Below, piece by piece: positions 21,820 to 31,440 of a stretch of DNA of 64,000 nucleotides. The notes under the pieces are model-generated. The model was given only the letters and a program-made list of their open reading frames with translations, was not told where the DNA came from and searched no databases. The position numbers were made by a program, and so were the translations under genes. The DNA comes from Galaxea fascicularis (taxonomy: Eukaryota > Cnidaria > Anthozoa > Scleractinia > Euphylliidae). Position 1 is the first letter of the stretch. Each line of letters begins with the position of its first letter. Location: NCBI GenBank assembly GCA_948470475.1, contig OX419338.1, forward strand, positions 28,020,717 through 28,084,716, read 5' to 3'.

Positions 21820-21897
21820 AAAAAATAAAGAAATAAAATACAGTGTTTAGCGTGGAAGTGCACTTAGCTATGCAAGCTAGTTTACAGGCACTCCACA
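21820..21897 (-). mobile_element. 3' tail fragment of the SINE at 35525
   Basis: In reverse it reads AAACTAGCTTGCATAGCTAA within GTGGAGTGCCTGTAAACTAG and ends in an AT-rich tail, matching 35735-35805. The tRNA-like head is absent. Confidence 0.65.
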
Positions 21898-22526
21898 CTT
21901 TGCGATTTTTACGCAGATCGCGGCGATAGAGGGCATTTTAAAAAGGCATGTGATAAAATCGCTCAACCTGATTGGTTGACTTTACTGGCCCGGCATTCGC
22001 AGCCAATGCTGGCCAATTTTGACAGTCGATATCTGGAATGCCAGATACCGATTGGCGAAAATCGCCATCACTGCAGCGGGCATGCACGCTAGTCGACATG
22101 GTCGATTTTCGCCGATCGTCGCGACCTGCATGTAAAGCGCCTAGTGTTCCCCCTGAAGAAAAGTACCAACTTTCACGTGTCAACTGATATTCTACGACAG
22201 TGAGATTTTTTTTAGCATAACATCACGACTTCGTTGACTAATCACATCAACGGCCAGAGTATTTACACTATCTACTGACGTTACACAAATCACCTGACGC
22301 TAATGATGACTTCCGCTCAGGTTGTCGAAACGTCAGTCAATGTCACCACAAACAGTCCTTCTCAGGACCACACTCACCCGGACGATCGTACTCCACTAAA
22401 TTATGATATGACTCCTGGGTTCAAACCATTTACGATTTTAAAACAAAATTGTTGACTAATTTGCGGTTCAGATGTGGACACAGGACAACCAATGAGACTA
22501 CAAGTCAATAACGAAGGCTGACCTAC
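21898..22526. other. Repeat-rich gap
   Basis: About 21907-22137 has imperfect inverted ends (TTTACGCAGATCGCGGCG against CGTCGCGACCTGCATGTAAA). 22270-22400 looks like a short PLE end (see 22300). Confidence 0.35.
22300..22334 (+). ncRNA. Degenerate hammerhead-like core, PLE family D
   Basis: CTAATGA (expected CTGATGA, with the invariant G changed to A), then GACTTCCGCTCAGGTTGTC, GAAAC, GTC. It is followed by CAGTCCTTCTCAGGACCACA, which forms its own small hairpin. The arrangement parallels the other PLE ends; the mutated core should be inactive. Confidence 0.35.
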
Positions 22527-22674
22527 CTTGAAGGCTATTACAAATTACAAACAAGTAAGTTACGAATTCCACCTGAGCGAACGGAACAATAAACCCCGGC
22601 AGCCACGTGAATCCCAAAGCAGAGGAAAGTTTAATGTACAAGATAGATAGGCTGGTCCTTTGTCTCTGCGTGGA
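22527..22674 (-). pseudogene. GPCR exon: TM6 and TM7
   Basis: 49 codons plus one base. It encodes LYIKLSSALGFTWLPGF (TM6) and VTYLFVICNSLQG (TM7); the latter is the family-2 hallmark. The acceptor is TTCTAAG|TCC and the donor CTTCAAG|GTAGGT. The entry phase (0) matches the TM5 exon. The exon itself is undamaged. Confidence 0.85.
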
Positions 22675-23211
22675 CTTAGAAATCAAAAACAGCTGTCACA
22701 TGAATTACTTTACAGAACATTATCAAGTTGAGGTTATGAGGTATAATGCAGTACAAAGCAAGGTAACAACGTTTCATGACTGTGGGTGAGATACACATGA
22801 AATACATCACATCAAGGCCCGCGGAGCAGTTTTTAAAGTGCGGGAACGGCTCTTGCCTCATCAATTAAGAGGAGTGGGCTGACTATGATAGTTAAAACGT
22901 ATCTAACTCAAATTACTTCATAAGACTTATTTCGTCTGACTTAGGATCGAACGGAAACAATCATAACTTTAATTTGGACATTTTCCCGCAAGGTTCGCCA
23001 GCTTGAGCCGACAACTATTACTTAGTGAAGGTAATTTTTTAGGAAATGTCTTATATAAAATTTATTTTATTGTTTTTCCGGGTGCCCCTCCCAGGCCACT
23101 TGGTCGCTGCACATTCCAGGTTGGAGGCATGAGACGGGACACTTAAGTCTGCTGTTAGATAAACACATAAAGCACAATCAATTTCAAGCAAACATGAAGG
23201 AGTTCATTTAC

Positions 23212-23336
23212 CTTTTGAACTTTCCAGATAGAAAACAGCGTAAACGCGAGAGTGACACAATTGAGAATGAGGGCCACAGGCACACCAATGACCACGAGAA
23301 GAGCTTTCCCATTCGAAATCCAACAGCTATTACTGC
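23212..23336 (-). pseudogene. GPCR exon: TM5
   Basis: 125 bp from CGTATAG|GC to CAAAAG|GTAAATG. It encodes GSNSCWISNGKALLVVIGVP and continues through a hydrophobic helix to WKVQK. The CWIS motif before TM5 contains the conserved cysteine of extracellular loop 2 in secretin/adhesion-type receptors. Confidence 0.88.
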
Positions 23337-23575
23337 CTATACGGAACAGAAAGAAAACCATTCTGTCAGTTATTACTTTTCAAAACTAGAGGTAGATATG
23401 TCAGGGACGGGGAAGGCAGGATGCAGCACAAGGATAATAAAAAGCATGGAAAGCAAGAATTTTTATCATCCCGAGCTGCAACCCGCTTGACTTTCAAACG
23501 CAAGAGGTTGCATGCATACGCACACCGTGAGTAATGGTGCACAATATAGTGAATCAACAGCAACCTTAAACTTAC

Positions 23576-23671
23576 CAATAAATACAGTGTTAGTCTCATC
23601 AAGAATAACGCTGATGGTTACTGTGACAGCTGGGGTGGCCCAGGCAAATACGCTGTATTTCACAAGCGCTA
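23576..23671 (-). pseudogene. GPCR exon: TM4
   Basis: 96 bp encoding KYSVFAWATPAVTVTISVIL and DETNTVFIG. The W-x-x-P pattern is typical of TM4 in this class. The donor is TTTATTG|GTAAGT. The acceptor GTAAAG|TAGCGC keeps the frame with the TM3 exon; the alternative AACAG|TAAAG would create a stop. Confidence 0.8.
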
Positions 23672-23846
23672 CTTTACTGTTAACCGAACGTGAAGATCGG
23701 ACTCTTTACCCTAGGACAGAAAGTCATGTAGCGTCGTCATAAGTTTATTGGGAAAACTATACCATTATAACAGCTTGTGTTAACCTAACGATGCCGGTAT
23801 TTCTTCTATTATTATTATTAGCCCAAACAAACGTCTAACGCTGTCA

Positions 23847-24045
23847 CAAAATTAGAGACATTTGTATGGATTTTGAGCTATGTTTAAAGGTCCATAACTT
23901 GGTCTCTATTCAACCTAAAAGAATCACACTTGGTCAAACGACCAATCTCAATGTTATCTTTCATGTGGTGGTGTCAATTTATCGATGACTTCAAAATTTG
24001 AAACTCGCCCCAGTTCCCTTTTGAATTTCGGAACGGCCATTTTTT
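23847..24045 (+). repeat. Dispersed repeat, single arm
   Basis: From CAAAATTAGAGACATTTGTA to CAGTTCCCTTTTGAATTTCG it matches 28327-28531 (plus) and 26379-26563 (minus). It lies in the TM3-TM4 intron of the GPCR. Confidence 0.7.
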
Positions 24046-24498
24046 GTATAATACATCAAACATTGACACATACCTGCCAATATCGGCCCATCCAGATAGT
24101 TTGCTATTACGTAGTATCCAAACATATTACCTGCAATGACGCCATCACTAGTGCCTTGCATTATAGGGATACAACTCACAGGAATTAACGAGATACGCGA
24201 TATTTCAGCCAAAAATTAATGGGTAGGGACAATTCAACAACAATTCAAGGTGGCCTCATACTATGATTGGCGTAAAACAATCACTTAAAACAGTCGACTA
24301 CAAAAATGTAATCTGAATACGTTCTTTATGAGTTCTAAACTTGGAAGAATGTTTTGGTTTGGTTTTCCAACTTTAACTCATATGTGAAACTCCTAAAGAG
24401 CGGGGGAGTTTCCAACCAAAGTGGGAACTGTGAAATACATAATACTTGACAACATATAAATTGATACTTTTCCGAAAATCATACATTTACTGTTTTAC

Positions 24499-24636
24499 CT
24501 TTCCTTCCGAACGTCTTCACCACATCAAAGGCCATTACGCTCATCCAAAAGAACGACGACAGCAAAAAATAATGGAGGTAGACAGCAACTGCCTTGCAAA
24601 GATACGGGCGATTATACTGTCCAGTCATCAAAAATA
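24499..24636 (-). pseudogene. GPCR exon: end of TM2 and TM3
   Basis: From ATACAG|TATTTTTG it encodes FLMTGQYNRPYLCKAV followed by LHYFLLSSFFWMSVMAFDVV. This is a classic TM3 with the disulphide cysteine at its start. The donor is GGAAAG|GTAAAAC. The FLMTG segment corresponds to the last residues of TM2. Confidence 0.82.
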
Positions 24637-24641
24637 CTGTA

Positions 24642-24700
24642 TGATACAATACAGGGTCATAAGGGTCATAAGGGTCACAGGGTCATAAGGGTCTTTCCAG
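24642..24700 (-). repeat. Short GACCCTTAT-type tandem repeat where TM2 should be
   Basis: On the minus strand, GACCCTTAT/GACCCTGT units are repeated about six times directly after the TM1 codons (PGKTL), and the frame meets TGA inside them. No hydrophobic helix for the first part of TM2 is left between TM1 and the TM3 exon. Confidence 0.65.
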
Positions 24701-24799
24701 GCGGTGTTTGAAGCTCCGGAAATGTGATATAAATACCCAGAAGTAGAATCAGCGATATCATGGAAATTGTGCAACCAGTATAAGTTAAGTTATAAGTTA

Positions 24800-24916
24800 A
24801 GCTTCGCTCTGACGAAGGGCTAGCGCTCGAAACGTCAGCTTTTAGAATCCCTGTACGGTGGTCAATTTACATTTATCAACTCTGTTGATAATACCAAAGT
24901 TGTTGTATATTACTTC

Positions 24917-24952
<36 letters not shown>

Positions 24953-24964
24953 CCCCCTTTATTC
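24800..24964 (+). mobile_element. Penelope-like terminal-repeat insertion in the GPCR exon
   Basis: 165 bp made of the family-A PLE end, from TTCGCTCTGACGAAGGGC to GAAACTACCCCCTTTATTC. An 8-bp direct repeat ATAAGTTA (24792-24799 and 24965-24972) flanks it. It lies between the ectodomain and TM1 codons of the GPCR. Confidence 0.85.
24809..24836 (+). ncRNA. Hammerhead-like core in PLE end
   Basis: CTGACGA, GGGC/GCTC stem II, GAAAC, GTC, as in the other family-A copies. Confidence 0.45.
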
Positions 24965-25234
24965 ATAAGTTATTATCTGCTGTGCAGTAATTGTTGTGTC
25001 TTCTGTAGAGGCCAATTCAGTATAGTTCTGTGAAAGATTCATACAAACGAACACTGATGTACCATTAATGAAGTAACTTCCACTGTGGTATACTCTTTTG
25101 TACAAAGGAATCAACATAGAACCGTTTGCGAATAGTGTCGTCAGGGTTATGTTTAACTTCACGAATTCAGAGCCGTTACAACTCATCATTAATGTTTCGT
25201 TCACGAAAGATCCTGGTTTAGGGATTTAATTAAT

Positions 25235-25580
25235 ACACTTTATTTAAAGAGGGTGGCACGGAATAGTTAAGGCAACTAATAAACTTGTGGCCCTCTACAA
25301 GGTCAGCACTAGGGGTGGTCACAGCCAGGGTTCGTTACGTCCCTAGTGGTTCTTTAACGTCCCACAGAATTAATTGTGAAGAGTTGTGAGACGGGACCTC
25401 CGGCTTATCGTCCTTATCCGAAAAGACTAGAAAGTCTAACCATTTGCAGATGTCATTGCAAAGGAAGCACTTTCTCCTCAGTTATTTGAAGACCCTGAGT
25501 GTTGGTCCGGCCGGGGCTTTGAACCCACGACCTCCCGCACGGTAGTCCGGCACTCTACCAACTGAGCCAACCGGTCGGCG
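25235..25580 (-). mobile_element. tRNA-derived SINE, copy 2, inside the GPCR coding exon
   Basis: On the minus strand the A box is TTGGCTCAGTTGGTAGAG and the B box region GTGGGTTCAAAGCCC, followed by the same body as the copy at 4936 and an AATAAAG tail near 25240. It begins a few bases after the codons for VELCV. A possible short duplication GTGTA flanks it, but I am not sure of it. Confidence 0.85.
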
Positions 25581-26378
25581 GTTACACACAACTCTACAAA
25601 AGGATCATACAGTCCCCCATCCGAACATGCCTTGTTTTCAACAACAGTTGTCTCATCTCCTACTTTCACACTGTGTGACGAAGGTTATAAAAACTCGAAC
25701 AGAATATCCAGTGAAGGTATGCCATCAATAGTTCGAGGTTCTGTCGACGGTGAGTCAAAACAATAACAATGATGGATGCTGAAGTCAAACCCCTGACATA
25801 TCTCACAGTGGGGATTCTTTTTGCGAACGCTATCGCAAACTGGGAACGCATAAAAAGAACATAGCTCGGGTAATAACGGTTCCATTTGAACAATAACCTG
25901 ATCTGAGCATTTTTGCTCCAATTTTAAACATAGTTTCATGTCTTGATAGCTGTCACTTGGTTCTTAAAGTCCCATTTGCAATTGTGTAAAATAAACGCCA
26001 ACATTAGCGACCTATTCCTTGGCAGGTCGTGGAGCTTCAGGTTTTCGCATGCGGCAGAGAACTTCCAGTACTCCTTGCTCCCAACGCCATTGCACCTGGC
26101 ACAGAATACATTTTTATACACATTGTTATTGTCTAAGTCTGAGACGGGTAGCATTTTCTGAAGTTCATGATTGGAAGCCGTTGCTGTGCATACGAATTCC
26201 AGTTCCTTATCGCGATTATCAGATGGACACCTGTCAATCATTACATAACCATAGTCGATCTCCTCGTTTGTCGTTTTAACGCACTTGTGTCTGATATTCG
26301 ACGAAATGCGACGATGCGGACCAGAAGCACATCTTTAAAAAAGAACCAATACTGAGTAACAATAAATCAACAAGACAT

Positions 26379-26563
26379 TGGCCATTGCGGAGTTGCGCAG
26401 GGAACTGGGGCGAGTTTCCAATTTTAAGCAATCAATAAATTGACACCATCCCATGAAAGATCACGTTAAGATTGGTCGTTTGACCAACTTTGATTCTATT
26501 AGGTTGAAAAGAGACCAAGTTCAAAATCCATAAAAACGTTTCTAATTTTGAGGCTGCGTTCCC
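26379..26563 (-). repeat. Left arm of an inverted repeat pair (with 28327-28531)
   Basis: Reverse-complementary to 28327-28531 over about 185 bases with differences. The pair encloses the DNA transposon at 26574-28169. A third, single arm is at 23847. Confidence 0.65.
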
Positions 26564-26573
26564 TAGAACCATA

Positions 26574-28169
26574 TGTGACCTTCCATGGGAAAACGTACAC
26601 TAACGCTTAGCCGTTTAAACGGGCAAAAATAAACGAATAACGAACGGCAAACAAACGCTTTTGGACGGCGTTTGAACGCTTTTCATTGCCGTTTAAACGG
26701 GTGAATAAATTAAACGAACGGGAAAGGGTAAGCGTTTAAACGGGGGAATAAATTAAATGAACGGGCAAGGATGAGCATTTAAACGTGGGTGAATAAATTT
26801 TACGAACGGCAAACATGAACACTGGCGAACATAACGAGCGGATGGGCGCAACGCTGAACGGGCAAACACAAAGCGTTGTGATTTTTTATTGAATCAGTTC
26901 AAATCGTCTCGACCTCTTCTCCGGTAAAATACAATTTTCTTTGCCTTCTCTCGCACTTAAAATGCTTAATCAATGCTTAAGTGGACGAACAAAGATTAGT
27001 TACAACACACGGGCACAGACGCTAACACGCGGGTGAAGAAAGCATAAAAGCTCATCCCGCAGTCACGCTGTTACTCCACGCTGATTGGATGATGATAAAG
27101 AATGCATCCAATCAGCGTGGAGCAAACAGCGTGACTGTTGCTGTTAGCACACGAAATCCCGACCGCGGATGCTGGTCGCTTTGAAGCTGTATTTCTGGAA
27201 AATTATTTGGCGGTTAGCACTTGTATTTTGAATGGATCTTCGATTGAATGCCACGAGAAGAAGCATCAACCTTTCAGTTTATCTGGTGTTCGATTTGAAG
27301 TGCAAATATTCCCTGCGGTTTTAACCCTGCAAAATAATATTCCCTTCGCGTGGGCGACTATTCAACGTGACATGAACATCGTCACGTGGCGTTTGTCAAA
27401 AGTAAAGACCGATCAACAGTGAGGCCGTTTCCTTTTCAGGCGCGGGACTTGAGTTATAAAATAATTTTATAAGCTGTTGTTCAGTTAGAATATGCCTGAA
27501 AGCGTTGAAGGCTAACTACGACAAGACTTAAAGACGCTAGCAATAGCGTACATGCAGTAGATGCTCCGAATTCGCGAACACCATCCAGTGACTATCGAAC
27601 ATCGATCGACGCTGTATTCTCGAAGATTGCAGCATTCAATCACTGCGCTTTCTCCTCAGGCACGTCATATGGACACTATGTCTTCTTTATAACTAACAGT
27701 TAAGAGTGTTGTTTTTTTCTACAATTATCATTCGTCGCAAAATAATATTGGCTTGACTGGAAACGCTCCATGGCTACCGGTATACTGCCTTCTTGCCGGC
27801 ATAATAATTATGTATCGTACTCTCACAACTTCCGATTCGAGCACCGTGCTGGTTCACTTTCGATTCACTTAAACATACTAGGACGACTACAACGATAGCG
27901 GATGGACCATCGTGACCCAGCATTTCAACGGTTTCAAACGCTGCGGACATGAAAACGATTTCGATCGATGCGAACGAGTTAAACGGGTGAATATATTAAC
28001 TAAACGGAGGAATATTTTAACTAAACGGATAGCTCCTGCCGTTCAAACGGTAAAACGAACGCCTCAAACGCTTTCTCACGGCGTTTAAACGGCAAACGAA
28101 CGGATAACGAACGGCTTAGGCCGTTTAAACGGCTAAGCGTTAGTGTACGTTTTCCCATGGAAGGTCACA
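26574..28169. mobile_element. DNA transposon with perfect 49-bp terminal inverted repeats
   Basis: The ends begin TGTGACCTTCCATGGGAAAA and are identical for 49 bases in inverted orientation, each bordered by TA (26572-26573 and 28170-28171), consistent with a TA target-site duplication. Subterminal regions carry many copies of a palindromic word CGTTTAAACGG (26611, 26690, 26728, 28082 and 28121 or nearby), GAATAAATTAAACGAACGGG spacers on the left and variants on the right. No transposase is encoded; it is probably non-autonomous. It lies in the intron between the GPCR somatomedin and ectodomain exons. Confidence 0.8.
27060..27137. repeat. Long hairpin inside the DNA transposon
   Basis: CAGTCACGCTGTTACTCCAC continuing to TTGGATG pairs with CATCCAATCAGCGTGGAGCA continuing to GTGACTG, around a short A-rich loop. 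About 33 paired bases with one or two mismatches. It immediately precedes a 94-codon frame (27138-27422) of unknown nature. Confidence 0.7.
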
Positions 28170-28326
28170 TATAAACTCTCAAAAATATTATTCAGTTCTC
28201 CGACAACTGCAAAATCCCGTCATTCACCTACTATTTGGAAATAACTGAGGTGAACCTCAATATGTTCACCCATTTTTAAGAAATCTTAAAAAAAGAAATA
28301 AAGAGTTTGTAGGTTATGGCTTTGTG

Positions 28327-28531
28327 GGACGCTGCCCCAAAATTAGACACATTTGTATGGATTTTTGAACCATGTTTTCGCGTCCACAACTTGGTCTCTG
28401 TTCATCCTAAAAGAATTAAACTTGGTGACGACCAACCTCAACGGTATCTCACATGGGATTGTGTCAATTTATCCACTGATCAAAATTTGAAACTCGCCTC
28501 AGTTCCCTGCGCTACCCCGAAATGGCCAGTT
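28327..28531 (+). repeat. Right arm of the inverted repeat pair
   Basis: See 26379-26563. The frame 28316-28537 is only a translation of this repeat. Confidence 0.65.
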
Positions 28532-28552
28532 TGGTGAGCTTCAAGGTGAGCT

Positions 28553-29772
28553 TAAGGACAGTGCCTACTTAACATGTTGTCTACACCAAACAACCGTAAA
28601 CGAAAGCATTATTGTTGGTTTGTCTCTATGAAATCACAGAAAAAACAAGTAAGCGAAGTTTGAATTGGCAAATTGTAATCAGACACTAAATTAGATCATA
28701 TCGATGTAAATCGCTTAATTTTACAACTAAACCGGTTAAATAAGCGACATATCCGTTTCATTTTTATTCTTTATTTTATTGTATTGTTTCAACAAGAATA
28801 AGAAGAAAGAAGTTTTCGATAAACAAAAGGTACACAAAACGATTGGACTTATCGATGTATCGCCTTCGTTGTTGACAAAAAGCCTTTAAGTTAACTAAAG
28901 TTTGACTGACCTGAATACCGGACTGTAAAACTGAGAAGCAACGAATCACGGCGGATGGCTTTGAAAGTCCATATTTCTATGTATCTCAAGACAGATAATA
29001 CAACCACATGAAAACAACAGCGCAAGTATTGACAAAAGTAAACAACATCATCTTACGAGTTGCCAGAATCCAAAAGTGTGATTTACAATGGAAGAAACTT
29101 TGACATTTACGCAAAATGCGCATCTCAAAAGTTCTTCGAAATTGCTTTGAGCATTCAAGGCCCTGTTGATCGAAGAAGTATCCTCTAATTCCCGAGTAAT
29201 ACGGTACATATTTGTTCCAGCCATTTGCTGTTATTATGAAAATCCCAGCATGCCCAGAGAAAAGAGCTGCAAATATCTTACTTATTAGGGAGGGGATAGC
29301 GCGAAAATTGTCTCGAACCCCCAAAAACAATGCCATAAAAGTTGAAAATAATTAATATAACTATAAAAAACGCGTGGTGACCCACACTTTTTATCTGATA
29401 AAACAGAAGTGGTAAGCCTATTCAACACACGGTGATTTTTTTATGGTTCGCAAAATATTTTTAGACTGTCAGGGCCAATAAGGGCTCAATTGTAACGATT
29501 TTGCAGTAAAAACCGCATAAAATATGGTTTTAATACCGCCAAATGTTATTTATTTCAAAGTTTCTGGCTTGCTATTGTTTTTGCATGCGTTAACGGAATT
29601 CTACGGAAATGTTGAAGTCTCTATTTTTGAAAGCTTTAGACTTAATTATCTCTGAAAAATGCGTTGTTATCTCCAGTTTTCTTTTTATTTTCAATACCCC
29701 TTACTAATATCTATTCTTTGGCATAGTCATAATTCGTGCAAAATACCTTCGTATTAGTAGGCACCGTCCTTA
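28553..29772. mobile_element. Non-autonomous DNA element with TAAGGACnGTGCCTACT ends
   Basis: The left end TAAGGACAGTGCCTACTTA (28553) is complementary to the right end TTAGTAGGCACCGTCCTTA (29754-29772) except at two positions. Internal phrases such as GGGCCAATAAGGGCTCAATT and TTATTTTCAATACCCCTTAC belong to an element I have seen often in coral sequence. A minus frame of 116 codons (28986-29336) lies inside, without a known domain. Confidence 0.65.
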
Positions 29773-30358
29773 TCGACAAGATATTAGCTGACCTTAAAGG
29801 GGTACAGTCACAGGACAGAAGCGGTTCGCTGGGGCGGCCCGTAGTTTACATGAATGACGTCATAAGCTGAAGAAAGTCAATACACAATGAAGAAGACCAA
29901 AACACTTCATTTGGCAGTGTGCGTGTACTCTGATAACGCACGGAGGACGTCAATACGTGATGCGAATATCAGTCATGCGACCGGCCTGCAGTTCGGAGCA
30001 TACTTCTTCCCTTTCGATAAATCTACTTCTGCTTGTCTAATCAAACGGCAAGGATATAGGAGAAATCAACAGCAAATCGCCCTTAGGGCCCATACAATTT
30101 TATTACATCAAACTGTATGGCCGTGGTACATGAATTCTAAGGATAATCATGTCAAGTTCGCGCGCTTTGCGTGGCTTGCCGTCGGTGAAGGAGCAAAATG
30201 GCGTCCAGGTCCGCAAGTGAATGTATATCGTCGTGACATTTTTTTTTCGTTCAATGTATGTTCGGCTACGGCTGATTATTTATTTTTGCCTCGATTATTC
30301 TAGATATCAGAAAAATATCATCAAATAATTTTTTGGTATCGCTAAGCTATTGACAAAC
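29773..30358. other. GPCR intron; one unassigned plus frame
   Basis: A 138-codon plus-strand frame (29887-30303) has no motif and lies in an intron of the minus-strand GPCR, so I do not call it. Confidence 0.3.
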
Positions 30359-30578
30359 CTTGAGAAGTAGTCATAACAGCAGACTCCGTCCTCAACACAT
30401 AGCTTGTCACAATAACACGCCTTCTTAGATCTTCTCTCTTGGACTTCGTTACCGCCCAAAGGGCAAACCAACCCACAGGAAAACCTCGGTGACGGGCATA
30501 TGTTCTTCACGTCAAAGGGAGCAAATGGCGTCATGCTTACGTTGATGTAGTAATATTGAACGACGAAATCAAGAAAAG
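30359..30578 (-). pseudogene. GPCR exon: somatomedin-B-like domain
   Basis: 220 bp from TTACAG|CT to TCTCAAG|GTTTGT. It encodes ICPSPRFSCGLVCPLGG, then KKACYCDKLCVEDGVCCYDY and FSR; the next exon supplies the following Cys. The spacing C-x-C-D-x-x-C-x5-CC-x-D-Y is that of somatomedin B-like modules. These small disulphide-rich domains form the N-terminus of many cnidarian family-2-like receptors, as far as I recall. The phases on both sides fit. It is itself intact. Confidence 0.8.
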
Positions 30579-31427
30579 CTGTAATAAAAAATATATATAT
30601 AAATAAAAAGAAGACTCAATGATTGGTTCAAATTTGTATGTAATTCACTGGGAACTCGGTACAAAGAAGACGATTTTGTTCTCCAGAAAAAAAAAAGTAC
30701 TATTTAGAATAACCTTTCGGCTACCGCCTCAACGAACAAATTAAAACGGAAAATTGTTAAACCTTTTCCCGAAACAAGTTTTAAGCTAATAATCGAAAAC
30801 CGGAAAATTAAATTTAGAAGATACTACCAGATTTGGGATTCTAGACCAATTCGCATCAATGTGGAAAAAATAGGAAAGTTACTCAGTCAAGCAGATTTTA
30901 AAGAAGTGACTTTTAAGGTGGTTCGAAATTCATTTTCCGGAGACAAGTTCCAGAAATTCTTTTCTAAATTAAATTATGTTTGGTTTTTCGTATCACTATG
31001 AAATTTGGCACATATAATGACATTTATTTTAGAAAATTTGTCACCATGGCAACCATATGACGCATTCATTTGAGTTCCCAAAATCGAAATCTTTTATCTT
31101 ATTAAAAAAAAATAAACAGGTCGGTGAAATCTTCTCAAACTTCTATATTATATGTTACCAGGAATGATCTTCAAAATATTTCAGTTTAAAAAAAATTCTG
31201 TAGGGCAGATTAAGAATACAACTACTTTTTGATTATTGCTTTCTAAATTTTTTTCGTACCTACAATTTTTTTTAAAAGTCGGACCTTATACGCAGCCAAT
31301 TGATCTTATTAGTTGTTACCGAAAAAATGAAAAAAATTACAGAGCGAAAGCGGAAATATAAGCGACTAAATGTACGAAACTTCAAAAATTTCGAGTCGAC
31401 AAGACTAGCATTTGAGCATGCGCGACA
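30579..31427. other. No gene seen; AT-rich
   Basis: Upstream of the somatomedin exon. The signal-peptide exon expected here was not recognised. Confidence 0.35.
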
Positions 31428-31440
31428 CACGCGTGCTCTT

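Larger units (their letters stand above)
24691..26332 (-). pseudogene. GPCR exon: cysteine-rich ectodomain and TM1, interrupted
   Basis: The acceptor TTTTTTAAAG|ATG at 26332 joins the somatomedin exon in phase. The ectodomain runs through IDRCPSDNRDKELEFVC, NNNVYKNVFCARCNGV, a frameshift at about 25937, CSFYAFPVCDSVRKKNPHC, a TAA at 25685, and YDPFVELCV where the SINE begins. After the SINE come FVNETLMMSCNGSEFVKL and a segment up to TAQQIITY, where the PLE begins. TM1 follows after the PLE (YTGCTISMISLILLLGIYIT). The frame before and after the PLE agrees once the insert and one TSD copy are discounted, so ectodomain and TM1 were one exon. Confidence 0.8.
22527..30578 (-). pseudogene. Secretin/adhesion-like GPCR with somatomedin-B-like head, disrupted
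   Basis: At least six minus-strand exons join with matching phases into one receptor: somatomedin-B-like head, cysteine-rich ectodomain with TM1, end of TM2 plus TM3, TM4, TM5, and TM6-TM7. Such receptors sit in the plasma membrane and signal through G proteins; the ligand is unknown. Lesions: a frameshift near 25937, TAA at 25685-25687, a SINE at 25235-25580, a PLE piece at 24800-24964, and loss of most of TM2 between 24637 and 24690. All splice sites seen are canonical. The signal-peptide exon (above 30578) and the tail exon (below 22527) were not found. Individual exons are listed separately. Confidence 0.75.

Noticed and set aside
28986..29336. 116-codon minus-strand gene
   Set aside because: It is inside a common non-autonomous DNA element.
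29887..30303. 138-codon plus-strand gene
   Set aside because: It lies in the intron of the minus-strand GPCR, has no motif and no splice or promoter context.
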